A stretch of DNA of 64,000 nt from Aptenodytes patagonicus (lineage: Eukaryota; Chordata; Aves; Sphenisciformes; Spheniscidae), in NCBI RefSeq assembly GCF_965638725.1, contig NC_134961.1:1922001-1986000 (forward strand), read 5' to 3'. The notes beneath the pieces were generated by a model. The model was not told the origin of the DNA. It did not search any database and worked only from the letters and a program-made list of their open reading frames with translations. Positions 13,111-24,999 of this stretch are shown here, piece after piece (within the stretch, counting starts at the first letter, position 1; every line of letters starts with the position of its first letter). The position numbers and the translations under genes are program-made.

Positions 13111-16100
13111 TCATCCGGGACTCTGAAGGAGTGCCTGGCTTTGGTCCTGAGTATCTTCTGTCTCGCAGGCAGCAGACGTGGAGGTATGACTGACTTCCCC
13201 ATTCATCTCCCTCAGGGGGTGGTAGAGGTAGTCACCGCTCTCATGGCGCCTCTCTGACCTGGCCTTGAGAAAAAGGCCTATGTTTCCCATGGCGCTAATC
13301 ACGAGAAGCAGAGCCAAGACAGAGGTCATGGAGATCCAGGTTTTTCTGTCAGACAGAAGAAAAATCCACGTAAGCAACATCTCTTGACCTGCTTTCACAT
13401 GTTCCCAGCGTGCACGTGACTTCTCAAGGCTTGCGCTCCCTTCTCTGTCACCGTAAGCGTGTGGTTCTGCTCTCAGGCAGGCGAGAACACGCTCTGTGAA
13501 AGCCTCTGAAGGGCCGCTCTGGCAGCCAGAGCAAATGGCTGTTTTTAGCTTTCCACTCAGTTAACAAGTGACCAGCTGTGCCTGCAGAGCAACTGTAGCT
13601 TCACTAATACTACAGCAGCTGTGCTCTGGTGTGGAACTGTCCTTGTCTGTTTGTTGCACATACAGTGCACCAGCGGGAGAGGAAAGGCGGCTCTTGTTGA
13701 AGTGTAAGCTGCAGAGCGCTAGGCTCAGAGCACGAACGGACAGTGATGGGGGCTTCAGCTCAGCACTTGTCTTACGGTTGGGTTTCTATCACTTTGCCTT
13801 CCATATCCTCATCTTTCCCATCGCGAGAGCTGTAGGCGACATAAGGAAGCCAGAACACAGATGCTTTGGGCAATGAAGCAGCGGGTCTGACACGCTGCCC
13901 TGGCACTCGGGAGGTGGTGTGAACAACTCCATCTCGCAGTGAGCAACTGATGGCATGGACTCGGTGTGTATGTATACGCGTATATGACGAGTATTACACA
14001 CTTACTCTGACAGAGAGAATTTTTCTTTGCTCCTTCCCTTATTCTGGGAAGCCAAACACCGCCCAGCTGGAAAACAAAGAATAGAGGGAGGAAAGGCAGT
14101 GTTGGGGGGAAGGTGTAAAATTCCACTGAAAAAGAGTAAGCTTAGGTAAGATGACAGCCAGCCAGAGCTGATAACTAAGCAAACAGAACATTATGCACCA
14201 AAGCTGCCCTTCCAACTTCTTTTTTTTTTTTAAAACACAACCACTGTAACCAGAGGTACCTTTGTTTAACTGGTCCTGTATTGCCAATTCGTAGGTGGTG
14301 TTGCAGCTGCCTGTCTCCCGGTCGCAGGGACACATGTGTTCACATGCACAGGGTTTCTGGCAGTTTGGCCCATACCAGCCCATGGGACACTCTAGGGAAT
14401 TGATTACAAAGAAATCAGTCACTGGCAAAGCTCCACGTGCTTTGAAACCATCCAGTCTATCACTGCAGCTCCCCCTGCCCCCAGCTCAACTGTGCCTGTT
14501 TCCCCAGCTGCACCAGCTCAGTGCCAGGAAGGATGGGCACACTCAGAGCTTTTAGGAGAGGCTCAAACCTCACCTACATCTGACTGGGGTATTCGTGTTG
14601 CTTCTGTCACCACAGCAGTCTCTGGCCTTCTTGCTTCCCATGTGTTTTTCTCCCCGCCACGTCTGAGCTACGGCCTCGCTGTTTGGCTCAGAAGCAAAGG
14701 TGGAGGGGGGCATCAGCGGCCAATCCCTAAAGGGAAGCAAGTACTCGCGTTTGAGTACAAGCATCCAGTGGGCTCTTCGGCTGCGCTGAGCAGTCAGGGC
14801 CCCAGGTTTCCCGCAGCTTGCCAAAGCTGTTCTGCTTGCCCACCCTGCTCCCTCCAGCAGCCGGAAAGCACCAAACGGCGAGTCAACTGCTGTTATTTTG
14901 TTTACTTCAAGGAGAAGATTTTGTAAAATAGGGATGGGGCTGGCTGAGCATTCCTAGGCTGGGAACAAAGCATCGCTAGCGTAACCATGCACGCAAGACG
15001 TTTACACCCACGCTGTAATTAACTTGTCCTCTCACCAGAGCAGGCTGTTCAGTCAGATACACAGCGGGGCTCGAGCACTTCAGAAAAGCTGGAGTGGTTA
15101 CACAATCGAGAACATCGCTCGCTCTGTTAGCACTAGCACCTGCACAGCTGGAGTTCGAAGGTTGTAAGCCAGAATGGCCCTTTGGAGCATTTCACACCCA
15201 CTGACTTGGATCACCCGAAGCCCAGGCTACAGGCAGGGCCTGCTGCAACACCCTCAAGCGAAGGATATTCACGTACTCATGTTCTACACTCACGCGCTTA
15301 GGAAAGCAACACCATTCTTTGGGGCAGAGACTAAACAGGCATCCACAATTTTCTAATGATGAAGAAAACTCCTCTTTCCTCTCTGCTCCCTCCTTTTCTT
15401 TTTAGCCAGTTTGGGTAGGGCAGGCAAGCCCTTAAGAGCTGGGAGCTGGCAGGATACGCTCCAGCTGTGAAGTTCAGGCCTGAGCCCGCCTGGCAGACCT
15501 CACACTTGCTTTGCCTACAAGAGGTGGCTCAGATGTGACACAAAAACCTCTCCCCAGCCCAGGCTGTTATTCAGAGCAGCCCTTACCTTGCTCGCAGCTG
15601 GTGCCATAGTACCCAGCCGGGCAGGAGCAGGCTCCGTGCGTGGGGTCACACGAGCCACCGTTCTGGCACCGGCATTTCTGGGTGCAAGCGTCCCCATAGA
15701 AACCGCTAGCACAAGCTGCAGGAGACAAGCAGAGATCTCATCAGGACCCTCGTTACAAAGGCAGCAATCCCACCCCATGCCTCTACCCATGGAGTATTCA
15801 ATGGCACAGGGTATTGACAGCTGCTCGGAGAACAGAAGCCGAGTCTGTGCCTTGAACAAGGAGCCAGGGCTTAAAGTGCTTCGCACCAAGCCAGTCTTAA
15901 GGTGTTCAGGCTGCAATTAAACTCACATTGACAAAAAAGAAGAGAACACTGTGTAGCCTTTCCCTTCATTGCTCCCTCTTGGAAAAGAATATTAGAGGGA
16001 CCTCCCCACCACTGCAGGCAGCCAGCTGTTCGGAAGCGGTTCACACCATCCTTTTGCTGGCTATGAAGAAGTGGAGTGGAACTCAGTATTACCTTCACTG

Positions 16101-19100
16101 CAGTTGCTGCCAATCCAGCCAGCATCACACAGGCATCCAGCTGTGCAAACACACACAAACAGGCATTAACAACAACAGAGAAAGACTTAGAAATAGCAGG
16201 AACTCAAAATTAGGAGCCTCTCCTTCTTGGTGTGCCTGCTTAACCTTCCCTGCCTCTGCCAGGGAATATGCAGAAGAGGAATCCTGAGCTCACACACAGG
16301 TTAGGTTCAAATACGCACCCACTACAGCTGCCAAACACAGCAGAACCTCCTGCTGATTGGATTGAGAGATTAACTCTGGGTCAACTATTAGCAACACCTG
16401 TACCCACCGAGCTCTGCCCAGTCACTTCGCTGGTGCAAACTCGGCTGTGAATTGAATCAGGGAGGTAGTAAAGAAACAGGAAAACAGGATTGAGCAGGCA
16501 CAGAAGAGCAGAAGCTGGGGGGTGTATGTTATGGCAGTCCCCAGATTCAAAACAAGCTGACAGAAGAGTAGCAATTGCTCACTTGTAAAAATCATGAAGC
16601 GGGAGAGCCAAATAAAGAAGCAACAATAAGGGGAGGGGGTAGAACTCAGCTGCTTTGTCATACAGCGTAATACATTGCCCTTCCCATCAGCAGGTTTACA
16701 AACAAACCAGGAGCACAACCCCGGGGGGCAGAAAGGGAAACTGAGACACAGAGTTTGAAGTCAAGTCCTACTACAGGTCCACTTTCCAGATCCGGGTCCC
16801 AGCCTAGCACTGCTGCTGTCTCCTAAAGGCAACGTGTTCTGACCATCTCTACCGCTGCTTCAGATGCTGGAGGGAAGGGGGAGAGCAGCTCCATGCACCC
16901 AGAAGGTAAGACAAGAGGTGAGGCACACGGCACCGGCTGGCTTCCAGAGTCAGGGAACGGGCTGGCGAGACAATCAGCACCTGCGGCCCTAAAAGGCTGG
17001 GCTCCCGGGGCTGGAAGCCTCTCCAAAGGGCGCTGCTCCCTGCAGCGAAGGAAGCGGCTACTGCCGGTGCCAGTTCACGTGACCTACGCTCCTTCACGCC
17101 AGGGTGGGAAAGGACCCTATGGACCAGCCAGGACTGCACGCAGTGATGCACTGAGGCCCCACCGTGGTGCCTCGCAGGCAGGTAAGCGATATTCCCCATG
17201 TATATACTGCCCAGGTCCGTGCTTCCCCTAGAGCTACCACAGGCACCCACTGGCATCTCCGTGTTAGAAGCCTTTGCGCACCACAGTGACTCACCGTCGG
17301 TGCAGATGCCATGCAGGCTGCAGTTGGAAGGGCCACAGTCCAAGATGTCACAGGCTGGGCCTCTCCAGAAGTCCCCAGTGCAGTGGCACTCCCCTTGCAC
17401 GCAGTCCCCGTGACCGCTGCAGTCTGCAGGCTCACAGGTGGGCTCGTGGATACACACGATGGTCGAGATGCTCCGAGGGCAACGCCACATGCTGTCAAAG
17501 GGGCTGGGGACAGAAGATGGGTCCCGTAAGGCGTGCAAGCGCTGTGCTGCTCCCAGCCCTACGTGAAACCGGTTGATATAATCCACAAATTTTCATCCTG
17601 ATTCACTTTGGCAAACAAGAACATTAATAATGGGAAAATATAAACATAAAACTAGATTTGAGTCAATGTGTTAACTCCTATTGGATAGGAGTCATTTCAA
17701 ACATGGAATTGTTTGACAAGACACAGAAAGCAACGTGCAAGCAAAGTCTCCCTTTAAGCAGTCCCAGCTTCCCTAACTTTGGCGTTCAACACGCCTTTTC
17801 TTGATTATTATTTGCTTTGATATAAGTGACGTCAGTTATAGCAACGCTTGGCTTTCAACTGTCAGACTGCAAACTGAATTTTAAATCCCGTCATGTTTAC
17901 AGTCAGAAATGACTAAAAAGCTAAATTTAAAGTAAAATATTCTTTAGGTTCCCTCATGGGCAGGGCAGAGTCTCCCAGTCAGTGTTTCTCTTCCATAATA
18001 ATAAGCTGTTGACAGATCTGTGCTAATTCCTGTGAACGTGCAGCTCTGAATCCCCCAGTCTAAGAGATGCTTCCATATCTGATTCCCACATCAGGCCACC
18101 CAGTCATGCCCAACAGCTTTGCTGCATGTGTGAAAACAGCTAAACTTTAATCCCGGGTGACTAAGCGGAGAAAATATGCAGTCACTAAATCGCTTTAAAT
18201 TTTAGTCACTCTCCCTCAAAACCTGTCATTTGCCTTTACACTGTGACCTCCCAGCAGGGCAGACTGACTCCCTTGCAGAGCAGAGGGGTAGGATTGAGCT
18301 CTGCACGCTCACGGGAGCTGCGTGGTTACTTGTGCAGCCCTGGGCACGTGCAGCCAGCACCTACCAGTGCTCAGACGGGTAGCTTGCGAGGGTCCCATTT
18401 AAGACCAGCGTTGCAGACCCTCCACCATCCAGGTTGATAGCGTTGATGATTCCCTGCTGCTTCAGAAATTCAGCCATTTCCCAGAGGTTGACCCTGCAAA
18501 AGCAAACAGTTGTTCGTTTCCCGTTCATGCTGTTTGACGTCAATGAAACTGCTCTACCAGAAACTTGGACCCTCTCCTCGGCGGAAAGGGGGAAGCTCTC
18601 CCATCCCAGGTATGCTGACTCGCTGCCTGGAGGCTGCCTTAGCTTTTTTCTGGCTCTGCCCTTCTACCACCATAAACTGTTAAGCACTGTCTTCAACTGA
18701 CCTCTTTAGCTCTGTGAGTCTCTGCCTTAAAACATATTACTGGCAGCCGCAGAGTCCCTCCGGTTCCGGTGACAGAATTTAAAGACCAATTTTGCACTTG
18801 CCCCAAGGGCTTACCACAACCCTGGCCTTACCCTCTGGATTCTGTCTGTCCATCCACGTGAACCAAGACCAGCTGCCCCTGATTGTCATGTCCAACTGCA
18901 GTCCTGGCTGATATCACGTTGATGAACTTGTCGAAGGTTCCTGTGCAGGAGAGGGAATAATTCACGCACCAGCTGGGTGACAGCACTGGCTGTTTAGACA
19001 CATCTGTCTGCAAAACAGCTCCCAGCAAGGAGCTCATCTGAACTGAAACACAATGAGAACAGAGCCCAGGTTCCTTTTGTTCATCCAAGCCCATCTAGGA

Positions 19101-22100
19101 ATAACATTTCCAGAAGCGCTCTTGTTAAGTTTTTGTCTGGCACAGGGACAAAGAAAGGGATTCACAAGCCCTCAGTTTTAAACTCCTGTAAGAGGCATCT
19201 GCTTTGAGTTTCTCTGAACAAGTATCAATACCAATCATGCCACCACTATTTACAGTCCTCAGCAAATTCTATTCAACAACCCTGAACAGGCGAGCGCAGC
19301 CTCATCTTGCAGGCAGCCTATTTCTTGTACTGCGCTTGCCGCAGACTCAGGGTAAAGTAGCACAGAAGAAATTTGGACCTCTTAAGTGAGCAGCAAACTG
19401 CAACTAGACAACATAGATTCCACTGCTACCCCCTCCTTCCAACAGCCCCGTCAGAAGGACAAGCTATACCCAGGCTGAAGCTAGGCTGTACAATATTTAC
19501 CTGTGGTTTGAATTTCATCACACTCAGCCATTTGACTCTGACTGATGTACACTTCTCCGTCTCTTAGGAGCCAAACTACCCCACTCACAAGCTGCACAAA
19601 AGGGTTTGCTTGATCCAAGACATCTTCCTCAGACAGGTAACTAGGAAAGAGAGAGCAGGAGGGGTTACCCACAGTCACAGCAGCGTCATGTAAAAGCCTC
19701 TTCTGCTGCCAGCAGGCTCCAGAAGCAGGGAGAAGGTGGCTGAATGAAGGCTAGCTACATCCAAAACTAGAAGCCAAGCAGTGTGAAACATCACTTTAGC
19801 AGCCAGAGTAGACCCTGTTCTCCACTGTTCTGCACAAACCCACTGTTAATGACGGTCCCAGGCCACTGTGCGTGAAACAACTCCTGCCAACAATGTGGCC
19901 AGTGGACCCGAGCCAGGATAATAAGGGCAGAAAGCATCTGGCGGAACATGAGGGCAGAGCCATTGCCAAATACTCAGGGATCTGTGGAAGCAGCTGTAAC
20001 ATCTTGCTGTCTGTCAGCTTCCATTCTGCAAAACAGTGACACCAAACAGCTTTTGAGAGGGTTTTCAGCAACGGCATCCAGTCTGCCTACAGCTGCACCG
20101 AGGGGAAGACACTGCTGGATGCTACCTGCTCCCCTCCGTCAGGGAAGGAGCTTCCTCTACTCTTCCAGACGGCAAAACCTTTCACCGAACAGCCAGCTAC
20201 CATTTCCATGATCGGGCGTTGTGTGTCACTCTGGGGTGCTTCCCAAGGAATATTCTTCTCTCAAGAATTAGGGTGCTGACTAACACCCGCCTCATCAGAA
20301 CCTGACGCTAGGTGATGTTTGCAGCTGACAGGAGAGGACAGCAGCAAAGGTTGGGGCTGAACAGCTGTGTTTTCGCTGTAAGCTCTGCCTGTGGTTTTTG
20401 GTTTAAAACTGATTGCTCTGCGTGCTCCAGACATGTCTTGGGGCTGGATGCTCAACTTTTAGTTTTTTAGTATCCGTGACTGCAGCTGAACAAAGCTTCA
20501 CGCTTTGTAGAAAAGTGTAATTGAAAATACCTGAATGGAAAACATGCAAAAAGAAATCCCTTTACCCAAGGGAAGGGAACACAAAGATGAAATGAACGCA
20601 GCTGAAAATGGATCAAATTGCACAACAGCTTGAGCATGGACGAATCAACTGTCAGCTTTTAAAGCCTGCAATTATCCATGGCCAGTCTAGGTGGCAGAGG
20701 CAGCATCTTTGTTAGGTGGGGGGTAACAATGTGCCCTGGAGCACCGTCCTGCTGATCATGATATAGTGTGAAAGGGTCAAGTGCAAATCACTTTCCCCAC
20801 TGCCCTGACAGACCAAATTATTTACACCAAAACTATTTCTAGTGTCATGTTTTGGAAGCCACAAGGACACCAAGCAGACAACTCGCACAGTGCCATGACT
20901 GCATTTAACACGGGAAATCCTGCCAGAGGAGGAGAGAAGCTGGGCAGAGCTGAGATTAAGGACTCAACAGTGACCTTGCAGTTGCTGTTGGTCCCCTCGG
21001 CAGAAGCCCCCTCGCTAAAGTGGACACGTCACCAACTCTGCCAGCCCCTCCGCCACGTAAATTAAGGCTGTGGTTCTCAGGGCTGTCAGAGAATGGCTGC
21101 ACACTAAAGCCCCGGCTTGGTACAGTCAGTTTGGCTTTGCAGGGACCCTTGCTGAGGTCTGAGGGCACATGGGAGCGGGCTAAGAGAAGGGTGGAGAATG
21201 CAGCAGCTTCCAGACTGCTTCTCAGTCTTCTGAGACCATCAGAAGGACCTCTGGGAACCCTTCTAGGACCTTTAGGGTACCTGCTGCTGCTGGGGAAGGG
21301 TAGCTACCAGGGGCCTTTACTTCCAGCAAGCGCTAACAGTCCCTCTGTCAGCTATTCCCCATCGAAGGGTGCTTTGAGCTTTTGCCTCCAGCCGATTAGG
21401 GAGTGTCACACGCCCTTTCCCCTGGTGCCAGGAAGAGGCCTATATGTAACGGCCAGGCTGAGACCACAGCTCCCAGCAGCCAAGAGATGCTGCAGCTCGT
21501 GCAGCAGGGAGCTGGAAACTCTGCAGAGGGCAGTGTCTGTGGTCAGCTGTGGTGACACACCACAGGGCACAGCCTCCAGCACCAACTTCTACAACTACTC
21601 CCAGCACAGCAGACACCTCGATTCAGCCCGAGCTGTGGAGGGAGAAGGCAGCGCTCCAGCGCTCGAGCTGCAGGGATACCTGGTGCCTCTTGCTGAAGCT
21701 GGGGCCAAGGGAAACAGTGTCCTAGTGTGCACTGGCTGAGGAGCTGTGCTGCCAAGACGAGGAGCTACAGGAGGAGGTCTGCATGCTGCACAGCAGCAGG
21801 GATGATGAGAAAGAGATGGACAGATCTTCCCTAATAGCCGCAGAAACAAAACCCTGAACCCCGCAGTGCCCAGAAGGAACACCCAGGATCTGCTCACTGG
21901 GGTGGCAAATCCTGTGATGATGAAGGCTGGAAGTCTGTGAGCTCTGGCACCAGGAGGGAGCTCTTCCTCCACCCAGGTTCAGTGCCCTGGCAGCAGGCAA
22001 GGGGCTGGGAGCTCTGTGAAACGATGCGTCTGTGCCAGCTGAGCCTGAACCGCACAGCAGCACCAGAGGAGGTGGGTGAGTGATGGGGGGAAGCTCCCTG

Positions 22101-24806
22101 CAGCAGGGGACAGAGCCCCCACCTGCTAACCTGTCTAGGGAGGTGTGCTGGGGCCTCAGATCTAGGATGGTGTGGGGAGACTGCTGAGGCTTCTCCAGCC
22201 CCAAGACTATTACCCCGTGCTGCTCTTCCGCACAGGCAACAACAGCACTGCCAGGGGAAACCAGGAGTGTATCAAGAGCAACTGCATGGCTCTGGGGTTG
22301 ATAGCCAAGGGTGGCCCAGGTGGTCCTCTCCTCAATCCTGCTGGTGAGGAGGAAGGGCTTGAGAAGCAGTGGATGGATTCTGTGGGTCAATATGCAGTAG
22401 CACAGCTGGTGTTGACAACAGGAATTTGGCTTTTACAAGGACAGAACCCTCTCTGAGGAATGAGAACCTGACCAAATGAGGCAAAAGTAACTTCTGTAAA
22501 TAGGCGATCTGTTGAGGAGAGCTTTAGACCAGGAATGACACAGGAGGGAGATGATCACCCACAGTCAAGTGAGGAAGTGGTAGACCAGGCTGGCAAGCGA
22601 AGGTTGCAGGGTGACATGGGCATAAGAACTCCAAACAACAAAGTATAAACAAAAGGGGACCTCAGCCATATGCACACAAACAAGGAAATGGTGAGAGGTC
22701 TTACGAGGAAGCTCTCACCCTCTTCCTGGAAACTCGGAGCGGGTGCCTGTGTGAAGTTGTACACTAACGCAAGCAGTATAGGCACAAACAGGAGGAATCG
22801 GAGGTCTGTGCAGCTGCAGGGCTACAACCTCACTGGGATCACGCAGACATGGCAGGATAGCGCATGTGACTGGAGTGCTGCAATGGACGGACACAGGCTC
22901 TTTAGGGACAGCCTGTACCCAGGGAATGCGGTGGGAGAAGTGGGGAGCAGTTGCCCTTTACATGAGAGAGCAGCGGGAACGCCTGGAGCTCTGCCTAGGC
23001 ACTGACCACAAGCTAGCTGAGGGCTTACAGGTTAGGATTAGAGCTCTGGCAGATCAACATGGGTGACATCATGGTGGGTGTCTGCCACAGACTGCCTGGT
23101 CGGGAAATAGTAGATAAGACCTTCTTCAGAAAACTGGAAAAAGCCTCATGTTCACAGGCCCTGGCACTTATGGGGGACTTTACCCATCTGCTGAAAGGGC
23201 AACACAGCGGAGCACAGGCAATCCAGGAGGTGCCTAGATTTCTACTTAACAGCAAGTAACTTAAGACAAACTTTTTTTACTGTAAAGGGTGGCCAATCAC
23301 AGGAACAAGTTTGCCCAGAGAGGTTGTGGAGTCTCCATCCTCGGAGATGTTCAAAGCCCAACTGGACATGACCCTGAGCAACCTGCTCCAGGCTAACCCT
23401 GCGCTGAGCAGGGCATTGGACGAGGCACCTCCAGAGGTCTCTTCCAACCCCAGCATTTCTGTGCTGTAGCCAGAGCAGTTATGTAGTCCACTCTGCCTCT
23501 CCTCTGTGGGGAGGACAGAGACCTCTTGCCCTTCTACCATAATCAAGTGTACCTGCTGCATGTTGGGAGAGGAGACACAGGAACCTAAGCAGAGTAACTT
23601 ATCCAGCTTCTCTTCATCCTAGGAAAAAAAGCCAATGGCCAGATACAGCTCAATGGGGTACAGGTAGGACAGCCCTAATTTAAGTGTTCAAAGCATCCTC
23701 ATGCTGAATCAGGCAGAGGCCAAGGATGCAGTGCCTGGGCAGTGCTTCCAGCCTCAGTGATTCCTACCAGTCTTCAGGGAGGAGAGAGCGCTCTCCAAAC
23801 ATCCCCCAAGTTCTTACCCAAACACCATGGTGCCATCCTTCCGGATGCCGAACTGAGCGTTTTGCAGGCCTCCAGAGTTTCTCACCAGCTTTCCATCGCT
23901 CACAACGTTCCCAAGGCACTCCCCGGTTCCCATGTCGAAGTACCCACCGTTCTGGGCCACCAGACACTTCCCGAGCTTTGCGGTCTCTTCCACGGGGGCT
24001 CTGCGGTAAGCCTGGCAGCCTCCCGCGCCGCCCGGCTCTAGCACAGAGACGGTCCTCAGGGGGTTCCTCACAAAAGTGAAGTGGCCGTAGACAGCCTTGC
24101 GGTCCTTGCCCTCTGGGGGGATGTAAGAAACAAACGTTCTGGTGGTAGCCACTGGGCCGCCCGTCCTGTTGTCGCTGGGCCAAGCTTCGTATGTTACGTT
24201 GCCGTACTTGACGGGCTGGCAGTCTCTGACGTGCCTGTGGTGGTGCCGAGGGCCGTGCCGGGAGGGGAAATACGGCCGCAGCAGAGGGTCGCTGGGGGGG
24301 CTCCTGCAATGAGAAGATCCGGTTGCCCCAAGGCTGCCCTGGCAGAGCGCGTCTGCAGCCCTACGCGGTGGGACGAGAGCTGCTGGGCTCGGGGCGGTGG
24401 GCGGGGAAGGCCCCACCGACATCCCGGGCCCGGCTTCTCCCCTGCCCCCGGGGAGTCGCCGGTACCGCTGTAACCCACCCCGGCTTAAGGGGAGCTGTCC
24501 CGCTGAATACCCGCACCACCAAGCCGACCTCGGGGCACCGGGTCGGCGGCGCCCGGCGGAGCCTCAGGAGAGGAGCGGCGCTACCGGCGGGGAAGAGACC
24601 CCCGGGACCCTCCCGTGCCGCCCGTACCGGGACGGCAAGGCTGGCACCGCCCCGGGCAGCCGCGCGGACACTCACCCGGCGCCGCGCGCCGCCTGCAGCC
24701 AGCCGAGCGCCGCCAACGCGGCGGCCGCCACCACCGCCCGCCCCGCCGGCACCGGCGGCCGCCGCCGGCCCCCGCCCGCTGCCCCCGCCGCCCTGGAGGC
24801 CGCCAT
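13111..24806 (-). CDS. NAGPA: N-acetylglucosamine-1-phosphodiester alpha-N-acetylglucosaminidase (uncovering enzyme)
   Basis: Eleven coding exons: 24806-24676, 24303-23818, 19640-19501, 18940-18832, 18493-18365, 17503-17295, 16140-16093, 15715-15587, 14391-14260, 14066-14006, 13345-13111. They sum to 1809 nt (602 aa plus stop) with consistent phases. The enzyme is a type I trans-Golgi membrane protein that removes GlcNAc from GlcNAc-phospho-mannose to expose mannose-6-phosphate on lysosomal enzymes. Visible: Ala/Leu-rich signal peptide (to about residue 43); a furin-like site RHVR-D at 70/71, aligned with human RLPR-D; catalytic-domain motifs NGGYFDMGTGECLGNVVSDG, GGLQNAQFGI and NLDGGGSATLVLNG; Cys-rich EGF-like repeats; a transmembrane segment about 533-551; and a YHPL endocytic motif at 566-569. 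Human is 515 aa; part of the excess is an additional EGF-like exon (15587-15715). The C-terminal NPFKD motif of mammals is absent. The 61-nt exon 14006-14066 was placed because phase demanded it. Confidence 0.95.
15587..15715 (-). other. NAGPA: Extra EGF-like exon of NAGPA (exon 8)
   Basis: A 129-nt phase 1-1 exon with a clean acceptor and a GTAAGG donor. It encodes about 43 residues (418-461) with the CxxGFYGxxC...CRCQNGGSC...GACSCPAGYYGTSC pattern of a laminin/MEGF-type EGF module. Being symmetric and a multiple of three, it could be skipped without breaking frame. In the human protein as I remember it, GSNCSE runs directly into ECPLGWHG with no such module. Confidence 0.8.
19641..23817 (-). 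other. NAGPA intron 2
   Basis: The largest NAGPA intron. Its 5' half (in gene orientation) holds a + strand CR1 LINE at about 21.7-23.5 kb. The remainder (19.65-20.9 kb) shows no exon or repeat I recognise. Confidence 0.6.
21700..23466 (+). mobile_element. CR1 LINE with ORF1, endonuclease and 3' end
   Basis: Lies in NAGPA intron 2, antisense to the gene. From about 21.74 kb the sequence reads like CR1 ORF1 (coiled-coil type, DEELQEEVCMLHSSRDDEKE). Around 22.75-23.25 kb it reads like the ORF2 endonuclease (LYTNASS, WSAAMDGHRLFR, LYMREQRERLELCLG, MGDIMVGVCHRLPG, LALMGDFTH). At about 23.25 kb it jumps to the CR1 tail (TVKGWPITGTSLPREVV, then the CCAGAGGTCTCTTCCAACCCC end). The reverse-transcriptase domain is missing, so this is a copy with an internal deletion or two fused pieces. 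There are several stops and frame changes; it is old and inactive. The 5' edge is uncertain and could reach about 20.94 kb. Confidence 0.75.
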
Positions 24807-24995
24807 CTTGGCGGGCGCGCAGCGGGCGGGCCCCGGTAGCGCGCCCTCTGCCGCCCGGCGGCGGCGCAGCCCCAGCGCCCGCGGGCCGTTTCCCGCCGCT
24901 CCCCAGTCAGGGGAGGCCGGCGGAGCCGGGCGGTGCCCGCCGCCCCCGGCCGGCCGTTTGTGCCGCGGGTACGGTCTGTGCTCTGAACAGTGAGC
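24240..24995 (-). promoter_or_regulatory. NAGPA CpG-island promoter
   Basis: A dense CpG stretch spans NAGPA exon 1 and the end of exon 2. At 24799-24809 the minus strand reads AAGATGGCGGC, a YY1-type motif that contains the ATG of NAGPA (24806-24804). No TATA box is evident. The CR1 tail starts at 25000, right at the upstream edge. Confidence 0.65.
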
Positions 24996-24999
24996 GAAG

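Noticed and set aside
13346-13398. Extension of the last NAGPA exon upstream to KAGQEMLLTW
   Set aside because: It would fix phase but has no pyrimidine tract. The strong acceptor at 13346 together with the 61-nt exon at 14006-14066 explains phase and homology better.
23764-24309. Second minus-strand frame of 181 codons over NAGPA exon 2
   Set aside because: Shadow of the true exon 2 frame, which carries the conserved catalytic motifs.
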